Shown: positions 1 through 15,000, counted from the first letter of the stretch. The stretch: DNA of 64,000 nucleotides from Mycolicibacterium sp. HK-90 (GCF_030486405.1 NZ_CP129613.1:5642001-5706000), one strand, 5' to 3'. A program made the numbers and translations. The notes: generated by a model not told the origin, from the sequence alone.

Positions 1-3000
1 TGAGTCCGATCCACCGGCACGTACACCCCGCCGGCCTTGAGCACCGCCCACCACGCGGTCACCAACTCGACAGACCGGCTGATCGCCACCCCGACGGCAC
101 GCTCGGGACCCACACCCGCGCCGATCAACACCCGTGCCAGCTGGTTGGAGGCCTCATCGAGCTCCCGATAGGTGAACTCCCGCAGGTCATCCACCACCGC
201 CAAGGCGTCTGGATCCGCGGCCACCGCGGCTGCCAACAGCTCCGGAGCCAGCCCCACCCGTGCATCGATGTTGGCACCAGACCACTTGTGCAACACCAGA
301 TTGCGTTCGTCGCCGCCGAGCAGGCCGACCTCGCCCACCACCACCGACGAATCCGCCACCACGGCATCGACCACGCGGCCGAACCATCCCACCAGTCGCT
401 CGATGGTGGATCGGTCGAACAGGTCCGTGGCGTATGTCAGCACGCCGGCGGCCATCGGGGCGCCCGAACGTTCGTCGGGGACCTCCCTGATGTCCACGTC
501 GAGATCGAACTTTGCGGTCCGGGTGACCATCGACATCGGCTCGATGCCGGCGCCCTCCAACGCCACCTCAGGACGCACGTTGTTCTGGAAGACCAGGGCG
601 ACCTGGAACAGCGGATGATGCGATGTGGACCGCGTCGGGTTCAGTTGCTCCACCAGCAACTCGAAGGGCACGTCCTGGTTGGTGTAGCCATCCAGCGCTT
701 TCTGACGCACCTGATCGAGCACATCGCTGAACCTCTGCTGGGAGTTCAACCCGACCCGCAGGACCCACGTGTTGACGAAGAAGCCGACCAGCTCCTGCAG
801 GGCCTGGTCGTTGCGTCCCGCGATCGGTGTTCCCAGCGCGATGTCCTCACCGACGCCGGCCCGGTGCAGCACGACGGACATGACAGCCTGCAGCACCATC
901 GACGTGGTGACGTTGTGTTCTGCGGCAACGGCTTTGATTCCGGCCCAGGCTTGTGAATCGATGCGCAGGTCGACCCCGTCGCCCCGGTAACTGGGCACCG
1001 GCGGGCGCGGCCGGTCGGTAGGCAACGACACCACCTCGGGCAGACCCGCCAGCTCTTTGCGCCAATAGGACAGCTGCTCGGCGATTCGGCTGCCCGGATC
1101 GTCAAGGTCTCCCAGATGCTCACGCTGCCACACCGTGTAATCGGCGTACTGGACGGGCAACGGTGACCACGCTGGAACCTGACCGGCGCAGCGGGCTGCG
1201 TAGGCGATCCCGACGTCCTTGACCATGGGTGCCATGGACCAGCCGTCGAAGGCGATGTGGTGCAAGACGATTCCGAGGACATACCGTTCGGGACCCACCG
1301 CATAGATCTGCGCCCGGATCGGGATCTCGGTAGCCAGGTCAAACCGGTATCCCACCAACCCGACCAACTCGCTGATGACCGCGTCTTCTTGGTCCGCTGC
1401 CACCTGCACTACCGCCGGGCCGCCGCGCCGCCACAGCCCCGGCTCTGCCGGAAGCACCTTCTGCGAGGGCACACCGTCGACGTCAGGGAACACCGTGCGC
1501 AGCGATTCGTGCCGGTCGATGACGTCGTCGAGGGCCGACTCGAGCGCTTCGACATCGAGTACGCCGTTGATCCGGAACGCGATCGGCATGTTGTACGTCG
1601 CGACCCCGCCCTCGAATCGGTTGAGGAACCACAGCCGCTGTTGCGCATACGACAGTGGGATCACGGCGGGTCGCTGCTGCGGGACCAGCGGCCGGCGTTC
1701 GCTCGAGCCTGAGACGATGCGTGAGGCGAGTTGGGCGACGGCCGGCGCGTCGAACAAGGTACGCACGCCCATGTCGACGTCGAGGTGGCTGTTGACCGCG
1801 GCGAGCAACCGCATCGCCGACAGGGAGTCGCCGCCGAGGTCGAAGAAGGAATCGTCGACCCCGACCCGGGGCAGGTTCAGGACTTGGGCATAGATGCCGG
1901 CCAGGATCTCCTCGGTCGCCGTGCTCGGGGCCCGGTAATGATCGGTGTCGACGTATTCCGGTTCCGGCAACGCCCGTTTGTCCAGCTTGCCGTTCACCGT
2001 CAACGGCAAGGAGTCCAGGACCACGACAGCGGTCGGCACCATGTAGGCCGGTAACCGCTGCGAGAGCTGTGCGCGCACCACCGCGGGATCGGCTGACCCG
2101 GTGATGTAGCCGACCAGCCGCTTGTCACCGGGACGGTCCTCACGGGCGATCACCACGGCTTGCTGCACGTCATCGAGATCGGCCAGCGCCGTTTGGATTT
2201 CGCCGAGTTCGATACGGTAGCCGCGGATCTTGACCTGCTCATCGGCACGCCCGGCATACCGCAACTGCCCATCTGGACCCCAAGAGACCAAATCCCCGGT
2301 CCGATACATCCGGGCACCCGGCGCGCCGAACGGGCACGCCACGAACCGGGAAGCGCTCAGGCCCGCACGCCGCACATAGCCGACACCCACACCGCGACCG
2401 GCGACATACAACTCACCCACCACGCCCGAAGGCACCGGACGCAAGGCCCGATCCAACACAAACAGTGCCGCTCCGGGCACCGGCACACCTACCGGGACGA
2501 CCCCCGAACCGGGCTGCAACGGAGCGCTGATCGTGGCGTACACCGTCGTCTCGGTGGGACCGTACCCGTTGATCATCACCCGTCCCGGCGCCCAGCGGTC
2601 CACCACATCGGCTGGGCACGCCTCGGCAGCCACCATCAAGGCCGGCACCGACTTCAGCTTGTCAGGCGACAGCATTCCGACCGCAGAAGGTGTCTGGCTC
2701 AACACCGTCACACCCTCAGCGACCACCAACGCCTGCAATTCCTGCGGCGAACGCGTCACGGCCTCGGGCACGACCACCAGGCGTCCACCGTGCAGCAGAG
2801 CACCCCAGATCTCCCACACCGAATAGTCGAACGCCAACGACGAACACGCCGCCCACACCTGCTGCGGGCCCAACTCGATCCCGACATCCATGGCGTCGAA
2901 CAGCCGCGTCACGTTCTGATGCGTGACCGCAACACCTTTGGGCACACCCGTGGTCCCCGACGTGTAGATGACGTGCGCAATGTCATCCGGAGCCGGAACC

Positions 3001-6000
3001 GGCAATGCGCTCGAGGACTGCGCATCGATACGCGCGTCGTCGACCTCGACCACTGGGACACCGGATCCGTCCAACCGCTCGGCCAGCCCAGCCATGGTGA
3101 CCGCCGCCACCGGTTGCGCATCTGCCAGCATGAACTGCACCCGAGCGTCCGGATGCGCCGGATCAATCGGCAGATACGCCGCACCGGACTTCAGCACACC
3201 CAAGATCGCCACCACAGCCTGCATTGAGCGCTCGAGCATCAGCGCAACGTATTCGCCGGGTCCAGCGCCATATTCGGACAACAAGCGCGCCAACCGATTC
3301 GACGCCTCATCCAATTCCCGATACGACAACGACCGACCTTCAAACGACACCGCCACCGCATCCGCAGCGCGCTGCACCTGAGCCGCGAACAACGCCGGAA
3401 TCGACGACTCCACCACCGACCCCGTCAACACCGCCCGATGACCAACCTCATCCAGCCGCGCACGATCAGCAGCATCAAGAACATCCACCGACGACAACCG
3501 CTGACCCGGCTCGGAAACAAACGCCGTCAACACCCGCTGCAACCGCTCGACCAGGGTTCGAATGCTTGTCGCATCGAAGACGTCCGTGCGGAACTCGACC
3601 ACGCCGCCGATGCCGGCCGGGGCGCCGGCCTCGCTGAAACGTTCAGCGAGGGAGAACACCAAATCCATACGAGCGGTTCGGGTCTCCGCATCGAGCGGCG
3701 TGGCCTGGATATCGCCCAGATCCAAACTGGACGCCTGTTCCGCGGCGAAGTTCTGCCAGGAAACCATGACCTGCACCAGGGGGTGATGGGTGAGGCTCCG
3801 GGCCGGGTTGAGCCGTTCCACCAACAGCTCGAAGGGGACATCCTGATGCTCGAGCGCCGCCAGACCACGCTGCCGTACCTGGCCCAGCAGATCGGCAACT
3901 GTCGGGTCTCCGGCCAGGTCGAGCCGCAGAACCAGGGTGTTGACAAAGAAACCCACCAGCTCATCAAGGCCGGGGTCACTCCGTCCGGCGGTCGCGATTC
4001 CCACTGCCACGTCGGAACTCGCGCTCAGCTGGGCGAGCAGCGCCGCCAGCGCGGCCTGGACGACCATGAAACTGGTTGTGTTGTACTCCCGGGCGATGCG
4101 GGCCACCTGCTGCTGCAACTCGGCCGGCCAGTCCACCACCACGCTGGAACCCTGGTAGTCGGCCACCACCGGATACGGCCGATCTGTGGGCAGCTCCAGA
4201 ACTTCGGGCAGACCCGCCAACGCCTGCTCCCAGTAGGCCAGCTGCGTGGCGAGCACACTGTCGGGATCGGACTCGGATCCCAACCAACCCTGTTGCCACA
4301 ACGTGTAATCGGCGTACTGCACCGGAAGTGGCGACCAATCGGGAACGTGGCCTGCGCAGCGACTCGCGTACGCCGAACCCAGATCAGCCACGAACGGGGT
4401 TATCGACCAACCATCGGCAGCGATATGGTGAACCACCGCCACCAGCACATGGTGATCCGGGGCGACCCGGAACAGGGTTGCCCGCAAGGGGATTTCCTGA
4501 GTGAGGTCAAAGGGGCGCCGCCCGACAGCTCCGGCTGCTTCCTCCAACTGCTCGGTCGACCATCCGGTGGCGTCGACAACTCGCCAACCCAGTTCTGCTT
4601 GCGCGGCCGGCACCACCAATTGCCGGGGAACGCCGTCGACGGCCCCGAACATGGTGCGCAGAGTCTCGTGCCGACTCACGACATCGGCCAAGGACTGTCC
4701 GAGCGCGTCGGCGTCCAAGCTGCCGTCCAACCGCAGCGCGACCGCCATGTTGTAGATCGACGACGGTCCCTGCAGCTGCTCCAGGAACCACAATCGCTGT
4801 TGCGCGTAGGACAGTGGGATGACCGGAGAACGCGGCTGCGGCGTCAAGCGCTGACGTCCACCCGAGCCGGCCCTGATATGCGGTGCCAGAAGCGCAATCG
4901 TGGGTGAGTCGAACAAGGTACGGACGCCGAGATCGGCATCCAGGGCCGTGTTGACTGCGGCGATCAGTCGCATGGCCGACAGTGAATCGCCGCCGAGGTC
5001 GAAGAAAGAATCGTCGACCCCGACGCGTTCCATGCCCAACACCTGGGCGTAGATGCCGGCCAAGATCTCCTCGGTCGCCGTGCTCGGCGCACGGTAATGA
5101 TCGGTGTCGACGTATTCCGGCGCCGGCAACGCGCGCTTGTCCAGCTTGCCGTTCACCGTCAACGGCAGCGCCTCGATGACCACCACCGCTGCGGGCACCA
5201 TGTAGGCGGGCAACCGCTCGGCCAGTGCCGCCCGGACGTCAGCGGGTTCCACATTGCCGGTGATGTAGCCGACCAGCCGCTTGTCGCCGGGATGGTCCTC
5301 ACGGACGATCACCACCGCCTGCAGCACACCATCCAAAGACGCCAGAGCTGTTTGGATTTCCCCCAACTCGATGCGGTAACCACGGACCTTGACCTGATCA
5401 TCAGCACGCCCGGCATACCGCAACTGCCCATCCGGACCCCACGACACCAAATCCCCGGTCCGATACATGCGTATTCCGGGTGCACCCGCACTCCCGAACG
5501 GACAGGCAACGAACCGCGACGCGCTCAGGCCCGCGCGGCGCACATACCCCACACCCACGCCGCGGCCGGCCACGTACAACTCACCCACCACACCCGGAGG
5601 CACCGGGTGCAACCAGCGGTCCAGGACGAACAGCGCCGCACCTGGTACGGGTAGACCGATAGGCACTGGCCCCACCCCGGGCTGCATGGGTGCGCTGATC
5701 GTCGCGTACACCGTGGTCTCGGTCGGACCGTAGCCATTGATCATCACCCGGCCCGGCGCCCACCGATCCACCACATCCGCCGGGCACGGCTCAGCGGCCA
5801 CCATCAGCGCGGCCGATTCCAGGCCCTCTGAGGCGAGCATCCCTATCGCCGAAGGAGTTTGGCTCAGAACCGTGACGTGCTCATTGACCAACAGGGTATG
5901 CAGGTCTTGGGATGAACGAGTGGTCTGCTCTGGCACCACGACCAGGCGCCCACCAAACAACAAGGCGCCCCAGATCTCCCACACCGAATAATCGAACGCC

Positions 6001-9000
6001 AACGACGAGCATTGCGACCACACCTGCCGCGGGCCCAACTCGATACCCACATCCATACCGTCGAACAACCGCGTCACGTTCTGATGCGTGACGGCAACAC
6101 CTTTCGGCTCCCCTGTCGTCCCCGACGTATAGATGATGTGCGCCACATCATCCGGAGCCGGACCCGCGGCCGGCGCCGAACTGGACTGAGATCCAATCCG
6201 GGCATCCTCGATGTCGATCACCGAGACACCCCAGCCGCCGAGCCGCTCGCCCAGCTCAGCCGTCGTGATCACCGCCATCGGCCCGGCATCGCCGAGCATG
6301 AACTCAACCCGAGCATCCGGATGCGCCGGATCGATCGGCAGATACGCCGCACCCGACTTCAACACACCCAGGATCGCGACAATCGCATCGGCCGAACGGC
6401 CCATCATGAGGCCAACACACCCACCCGGGCCCGCCCCCTCGGAAACCAGCAGTTGCGCCAACCGATTCGACGCCTCGTCCAACTCCCGATACGACCACGA
6501 ACGGCCATCGAAAGTCAGTGCCGTCGCACCGGGCGCACGCTGTACCTGCGCTGCGAACAACGCCGGAATCGACGATTCCGCCACCGGCCGCGTCAACACG
6601 GCCCGATGACCCACCTCGTCCAGCCGCGCACAGTCGGCGGCATCAAGCAGCTCCACCGACGACAACCGCCGAGCCGGATCGGCCGTCATCTCGGCCAGCA
6701 TCCGCTGCAACCGCTCGATCAAAGTCTCGATAGTGGTCGGGTCGAACACGTCGGTACGAAATTCGACTGACCCCTCGATGCCGGTCGGCGTGCCCGCATC
6801 GTTGAAACGTTCGGCCAGTGAGAACACCAGATCCATACGGGCGGTCTGGGTTTCGGCCTCCAACCGGGTGACGCCCACGTCGCCCAACGTCAGCGCGGCG
6901 GCGGGATCGCTGTGCTGCCAGGGCAGGTTCTGCCACGTCAGCATGACCTGGACGAGCGGGTGATGGGTCAGGCTGCGGGTTGGATTCAGCCGATCGACCA
7001 GAACCTCGAACGGCACATCCTGATGCTCGAACGCCGCCAGACTACGCCGCCGCACCTGACCCAACAGGTCGGCAACCGTGGGATCTCCGGCCAGGTCAAC
7101 CCGGAGCACCAACGTGTTGACGAAGAAGCCCACCAGATCGTCCAGCGCGGGCTCACCGCGGCCGGCCGACGCGATGCCCACAGCGACATCAGTGCTTGCG
7201 CTCAGCTGGGCCATCAATGCGGCCAGTGCGGCCTGGACCACCATGAAGCTCGTCGCGCCGTGCTCGCGCGCCACCCGCGCGATCTGTTGCTGCAACTCGG
7301 CAGGCCAATCCACCGTCACACTGGAGCCCCGGTAGTCGGCCACTGGCGGGTACGGCCGATCCGTCGGCAGCTCCAACCGATCGGGCAGATCGGCCAGCTC
7401 GCCCTCCCAATAATCCAGCTGACCGGTGATCACGCTGTTGGGGTCAGATACGGATCCCAACCACTCCTGTTGCCACAACGTGTAATCCGCGTACTGCACG
7501 GGCAGGGGCGCCCAGTCCGGCGCCTGCCCCGCACACCGACTGGCGTACGCAGTCGCCAGATCGATCACCAGCGGTGTGACCGACCAGCCGTCGGCGGCGA
7601 TGTGGTGGACGACGGCGGCCAGCACATGTTCGTGTTCATCGATCCGGAAAAGCGTTGCCTTGATCGGGATCTCAGTCGTGAGGTCAAAACTGTGACGCGC
7701 GGTCTCACTGATTGCCTCGTCGAGGCGGCCTGCGGGCCATCCGCCGGCGTCGACGATTCGCCATCCCAGGTCAGCGTGCTCGGGGTCGAGGACCACCTGC
7801 TGAGGTACACCGGCGATCGACCTGAAGACGGTGCGGAGGCTCTCCTGCCGGCCCACGACGTCTGCCAGCGCGGCACCCAAGGCTTCTTCATCCAGGTGAC
7901 CACTGAGCCGTAACGCCACCGCCATGTTGTAGATCGGTGACGGCCCCTGCAGTTGCTCCAAGAACCACAGCCGTTGCTGGGCATAGGACAACGGGATCAT
8001 CGCCGGGCGATGCCGCGTGGTGAGAGGCGGTCGTGCCACGCCGTCCTGATGCCGGTCAAGATAATCGGCCATGCCACCGACCGTGGGTGCGTCGAACAGG
8101 TAGCGAACGGGTACATCCCTGCCAAGCGCGGACTGTAGCCGCGCGCAGACCCGGATGGCGATCAGCGAATCGCCGCCAAGGACGAAGAAATCGTCCTCGA
8201 GCCCCGCCCTGCCGAGTCCCAGGACCTCGGTGAACACCTCCGCGACGATCTTTTCCATATCGGTCTGAGGTGCGCGGAACGAGGTGGCGACAAAGGTGGG
8301 TTCAGGCAGGGCCTTGCGATCGATCTTGCCCGAGGAAGTCAGAGGGAATTCGTCGAGCACCACGATCTGCGACGGCACCATGTATTCGGGCAGCCGCTCG
8401 GCCAGCCATTGACGGACCGCGGTGACCTTCGAGTTGGTGTGTGGATCGTTGGCGTACCCGCCGCGCTGGCGGGAGTCGGTGGCGGGCTGGTAGAGATCGG
8501 TGAGCGCGGGCACGCCCGACCCATCGGAGGCGGCGATGAAGACGGCGTCCAATGTGCCGGGGTGTGCGCCCCAGGTGACCGCGACGTGGTATCCGGCGGC
8601 CTCTCCCAGGCGGTACACCATTTCGGGGGTGACGACATCCTCGGCTGCGGCGGCGTCGGCGTGGACGAGGGCCTCGACGATGGGAAGTCCGGCGCTCAAG
8701 GCTTCTTCGGTCACCACGTCGGCGATCACCCCGGCGCGGGGAATGCCACTGACCCGCACCGTGGAGGGGTGCCGAGTCGTCAACTCGGCATGCAGTCCGC
8801 TCAGGCCGGCACATTCAGTCCACGCCCAGACCGGGGCGCTCGCCAACGAGCACACCTGAGTGGGCGCCCTGTGGACGATCACGTCGTAGCGGTACCGGCT
8901 GAGTTCGTTGTCGGCTTCACCACGTTTGACCTGGATGTCGATACCTCCCACCGATGGATGGTCGGCCGCCCAGGTGGTGAAGAACTCTGGGGCAAGCAGT

Positions 9001-12000
9001 AACTCGGGCTCGCCCAGCATCGCCCGGTGTACCCGCTGGCGGATCTCGTCGGTATCGGTCCCGTTCCGGCTGCGCGCCAGTGCGATACCGGTCTGGAACG
9101 CACCCTGCAGGCTGTGGTTGCGGACGTCGCCGACGAACAGCGTCCCACCTGGCGCCAGCAGATCCATTGCCTTGTCGATGACCTCCGCCAGGTACCCAGC
9201 GCTCGGGAAGTACTGGACCACCGAGTTGATCACCACCATGTCGAACAGGCTTTGCGGCAGGTCCTCGGTGACGTGCGCCGGCCGGGTCAGCAGATGGACC
9301 CGATCTCCCCACGGTTGGCCGGCCACGGCCGCCTGAAGCTTCTGGATGGTCGGTGCGGAAAAGTCTGTGCCCCAGTACTGCACACACCTCGGCGCGAGCT
9401 GCGACAGCAACAAACCCGATCCAACACCGAGTTCGAGTACCCGCTGCGGCCGCAGTGCGAGGATCCGCTCCACGGTGGCCGAACGCCATTCCTCCATCTC
9501 CTGCAGGGGGATCGGATCGTCGGTGTAGCTGCTGTTCCAACCCCGGAAATCGTTGCCGAATTCGACGGAGTCAAGGTCGGCGTCGTAGAGCTCGTCGTAG
9601 ATGCCCTGCCACTGGTCGACGACGTCGGCGTCGTAGTCGGCGGTGCTGTTCTGTTCGAGGGCGATGTAGCCGACCAGATGATCGACACCGGTGCTCCCGC
9701 GACGCACAGCCGCGGCCGCACGCATGACCTGCGGGCAGGTCAGCAGGGTGTTCTCGATCTCGCCCAGTTCCAGACGCTGCCCGCGAAGTTTGATCTGGGC
9801 GTCGGCGCGACCCAGGTATTCCAGCTGGCCCGTCTCGGTCCAGCGCACCAGGTCGCCGGTGCGATACATACGCGTTCCCGGAGCGCCAAAAGGATTGGCC
9901 ACAAACCGATCCGCGGTCAGGTCGGGTCGACCCACGTAGCCCCGGCCCACTGCAGGGCCGGCGAGGTACAGCTCAGCCACGACTCCGACCGGAGCGGGAT
10001 GGAGCCGCGCATCGAGCACGAACGCGTGGGTGCCCGGAACCGGTGCGCCGATCCGCACCGGCTCCCCGGCGGTCAGTGCACTCCAGGTCGCCCAGATGGT
10101 CACCTCGGTCGGTCCGTAGGCATTGAACATCCGACGCGGTGCCTTGTTTCCCGCCTCGCGTGCGGATCCAGCCCACGCGGCAACCAACTCCGCCGGACAC
10201 GCCTCACCACCGGTGACCAATGTGTCCAACCCGTCGATCTGAGCCGGGTCCAGCGTGGCCAGCACGGTTGGGGTGATCAGCGCCGCGTCCACGCGGTGAC
10301 CCGCGAGCACCTCGGCCAATGCCGCGCCGGCATAAGAATCCGGCGGTGCCACAACCAGCGCCGCCCTCGCCGCGACTGCCCACAACCACTCGAATATCGA
10401 GGCATCGAATGTCGGTGCAGCGACCATCAGCACTCGGGAGCGCGGAGCCACACCGAGCAGATCGCGGTGCGCGGCCGCCACCCCCAGCACACCGGCGTGG
10501 CTGATCGCCACACCCTTCGGCGTCCCCGTGGAACCCGACGTGAAGATCACGTACGCCGCATTGTCGACACTCAAGGATGTCAGTCGGTCCGTATCCGTCA
10601 CGGGATCCGCGCTGTGCTCGGACAGATCGACCACATCGAGCGGAATGACGAGGTGGCTGCCGGTCCCCTCGAGCCCGCCCATGCCGCGCGTGAGCACACA
10701 AACCGCATCGGCAGTGTCCAACACCGTAGCGACGCGCTCGGCCGGGTAGCCCGGATCGACGGGCACGTACACCCCACCTGCCTTGAGCACCGCCCACCAG
10801 GCGACCACGAGCTCCGCGCAGCGACCCATCGCCACCCCGACGGCACGCTCCGGGCCCACCCCTGCCTCGATCAAGGCCCGGGCCAACCGATTGGAGATCT
10901 CATCCAGTTCCCGGTACGACAGCTCGCGCGGCCCATCCACCACTGCAACGGCGTCCGGGTCAGCGGCAACCGCCGCGGCCAGCAACTCCGGTGCCAGTCC
11001 CACCGGGGCGCCCGCCTCTGCGCCAGACCACTTGTGCAGCACCAGATCCTGCTCATCGTGAGCCAGTAGGCCAAGATCACCTACGACGACCGACGAATCG
11101 GCCACCACGGTCTCGACCACGCGGCCGAACCAACCCACCAACCGCTCGACGCTGGATCGGTCGTAGAGGTCAGTGGAGTAGGCCACCGTGCCTGCCGCCA
11201 TCAGCGCCCCGCGGTCTTCGGCCGTACCTGCCTTCAGATCGAACAACGCACTCGCGTCTCCGCTGGGGATCTCCCGCAGGTCGAATTCGAGATCGAACCG
11301 AGCGGTACGGATGTCGGCGGTGTCCGGCTCGACGTCGAGCCCATCCAGCTGGATTTCGGGGCGCACATTGTTCTGGAATGCCAACGCCACCTGGAACATC
11401 GGATGGTGAGACGTGGACCGGGTCGGATTGAGCCGCTCCACCAAGAGCTCGAAGGGCACGTCCTGATTGGCATAGGCGTCCAGTGCCTTCTGCCGCACCT
11501 GTGCCAACACTTCGCTGAACCGCAGCGCCGGATCCACGCCCACCCGTAGCACCCAGGTGTTGACGAAGAAGCCGACCAGTTCATCGAGCGCTTGGTCCGT
11601 ACGCCCGGCGATCGGAGTTCCCAGTGCGATGTCCTCGCCGACTCCGGCTCGGTGCAGGGCCACCGCCATCGCTGCCTGCAACACCATCGACACCGTTGCG
11701 TTGTGGGCCGTGGCCACGGCCCTGATCCCCGCCCAGGTGTCGGACTCGATGCGCAGATCAACCGCATCGCCACGGTAACTGGGCACCGGCGGACGTGGCC
11801 GGTCGGTGGGCAGCGATACCACCTCGGGAAGGTCGGCCAATTCCCGTCGCCAGTAGGCCAACTGGCTCGCGAGCACGCTGTCGGGATCGGACTCGGATCC
11901 CAGCCAATCCTGTTGCCACAACGTGTAATCGGCGTACTGCACCGGCAGCGGCGACCAGTCGGGGGCCTGGCCGAGGGTGCGCGACCGGTACGCCTCGCTC

Positions 12001-15000
12001 ACGTCCCGGGCCATGGGCGCCATGGACCAGCCGTCGAAGGCGATGTGGTGCAACACGATTCCGAGGACGTACCGCTCGGGACCCACCGAATAGATCTGAG
12101 CCCGGATCGGGATCTCGCCGGCCAGGTCGAACCGGTATCCAGCCAGCGCGACCAACTCGCCAACCAGATCGTCTTCTGCGACCTGCACCAGGGCCGGGCC
12201 GCCGCGCCGCCACAGCCCCCGCCGCGCGGGAAGCACCTTCTGCGAGGGCACACCGTCGACGTCGCGGAACACCGTACGCAGCGATTCGTGGCGATCGATC
12301 ACATCGTCGAGCGCCGCATCGAGTGCGCCCAGGTCCAGTGCGCCGTTGATCCGGAACGCGATCGGCATGTTGTACGTCGCCGCACCGTCCTCGAATCGAT
12401 TGAGGAACCACATCCGTTGTTGCGCGTAGGACAACGGAATCAGGCGAGGGCGTTCGCCGGCCACCAAGGGCGCACGCCGGTCCGAATCCTCGCCGACATG
12501 CGGTGCCAACTGCGCCACCGTCGGCGCGTCGAACAACGTACGTACCGCCAGTCCGGCATCCAAACCCGTGTTGACTGCGGCGACGACCCGCATCGCGAGA
12601 ATGCTGTCGCCGCCGAGGTCGAAGAAAGAATCGTCGACCCCGACGCGTTCCATGCCCAACACCTGGGCGTAGATGCCGGCCAAGATCTCCTCGGTCGCCG
12701 TGCTCGGCGCACGGTAATGATCGGTGTCGACGTATTCCGGCGCCGGCAACGCGCGCTTGTCCAGCTTGCCGTTCACCGTCAACGGCAGCGCCTCGATGAC
12801 CACCACCGCTGCGGGCACCATGTAGGCGGGCAACCGCTCGGCCAGTGCCGCCCGGACGTCAGCGGGTTCCACATTGCCGGTGATGTAGCCGACCAGCCGC
12901 TTGTCGCCGGGATGGTCCTCACGGACGATCACCACCGCCTGCAGCACACCATCCAAAGACGCCAGAGCTGTTTGGATTTCCCCCAACTCGATGCGGTAAC
13001 CACGGACCTTGACCTGATCATCAGCACGCCCGGCATACCGCAACTGCCCATCCGGACCCCACGACACCAAATCCCCGGTCCGATACATGCGTATTCCGGG
13101 TGCACCCGCACTCCCGAACGGGCACGCCACAAACCGCGACCCGGTCAAACCCGACCGGTTCACATAGCCGACTCCGACACCGCGGCCGGCCACATACAAC
13201 TCACCCACCACGCCCGCAGGCACCGGACGCAACGCCCGATCCAGCACAAACAATGCTGCACCCGGCACCGGCACACCAATCGGCACCACACCCGAACCCG
13301 CCTGCATGGGCTTGCTGATCGTCGCGTACACCGTGGTCTCGGTCGGACCGTAGCCATTGATCATCACCCGGCCCGGCGCCCACCGATCCACCACATCCGC
13401 CGGACACGCCTCAGCCGCCACCATCAACGCCGACACCGAACCCAACCGTTCGGGATCCAACACCCCCACCGCCGACGGCGTCTGACTCAACACCGTCACA
13501 CCCTCGCCAACAACCAACGCTTCCAAATCCCGCGGCGAACGCGTCGTCTGCTCGGGCACGACCACCAGGCGCCCACCAAACAACAGGGCGCCCCAGATCT
13601 CCCACACCGAATAATCGAACGCCAACGACGAACATTGAGCCCACACCTGCGCCGGACCCAACTCGAAACCCACATCCATACCGTCGAACAACCGCGTCAC
13701 GTTCTGATGCGTGACGGCAACACCTTTCGGCACCCCTGTCGTCCCCGACGTGTAAATAATGTGCGCCACATCATCAGGCGATGGACCCGGCAACGCACCA
13801 CACGACTGCGCATCAATCCGCGGATCATCAACATCGATCACCGGCACACCACAACCGCGCACGCGCTCAGCCAACGCAGCCGTGGTCACCACCGCCACCG
13901 GCCCAGCATCACCGAGAATGAACTCGACCCGAGCATCCGGAACTGCCGGATCAATCGGCAGATACGCCGCACCCGACTTCAACACACCCAGGATCGCGAC
14001 AACCGCATCAGCCGAACGACCCATCAACAAACCGACACACGCACCCGGCCCAGCACCCTCGGAAACCAACAACTGCGCCAACCGATTCGACGCCTCATCC
14101 AACTCCCGATACGACAACGACCGACCCTCAAAAGTCACCGCCACCGCATCAGGAACACACTCCACCTGAACCGCGAACAACCCCGGAACCGAAGACTCCA
14201 CCACCGGCCCCGCCAAGACCGCCCGATGACCCACCTCGTCCAGCCGCTCCCGATCAACCGCATCGAGCACATCCACCGAGGACAACCGCCGAGCCGGATC
14301 AGAAACAAACGCCCCCAACACCCGCTGCAACCGCGACGCCAGATCCTCGACGTCGAAACGGGAGAACGGTTGGGCCGTGCCCATCGTGCTGAGAAACAGG
14401 TCGTCCCCGGCGCTGGAGAAGACGAGGCCGAAGCCACCCACGACGCCGGCATTGGTCAACGACGCCGAGGCCTGCGCACCGCCGAAATCCAACGTGAAGG
14501 TGGACGGCAGGAAATTGACGCTCACCCGATTCGCCATCTGGCCCGCCGCTCGCGGGTTGACCTTGCGCTCTAGCGAGAGGACCGGAAACCGCTGATGCTT
14601 CAAGGCTTCCTGCATCCGGCGCTCGACATCGTCGATGAACTCGGAGATCGACGTTGCGGGTGAAGCCGTCAACACGAGCGGCACCACCCCGGCCACCATG
14701 CCGGGCAGCGTCCGCGATTCGGGGCTTACGCGACGGCTGACCGGGAAGTCGAGCACAACATCTTCGCCGTCAGCGCACCACCCGTGCACGAGCAAGGCAC
14801 ACGCCGCGGTGATTATCGATGAACGAGGAACATTCTTCGACCTGGCGAGTATGTCGACCTGGCGTAGTACCTCCGAGTCCAATTGAACTGGGGCAGAAGG
14901 CCAATGCACCTCCTGGTTGTCGACAGATTCGGTCGGACCAGAATCCGGGCCGACTTCCGGTGGAAGGTTCTCGTTCCAGTAGGCCTCGTCATCGAGATAC

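Noticed and set aside
9027..11069. A 680-codon plus-strand open frame
   Set aside because: Shadow of NRPS module 2; low-complexity His/Arg-rich translation.
11592..14573. A 993-codon plus-strand open frame
   Set aside because: It is antisense to the NRPS, rich in Arg, His and Gln, without any domain, and arises from high GC with few stops. The minus frame encodes clear A, T and C domains here.
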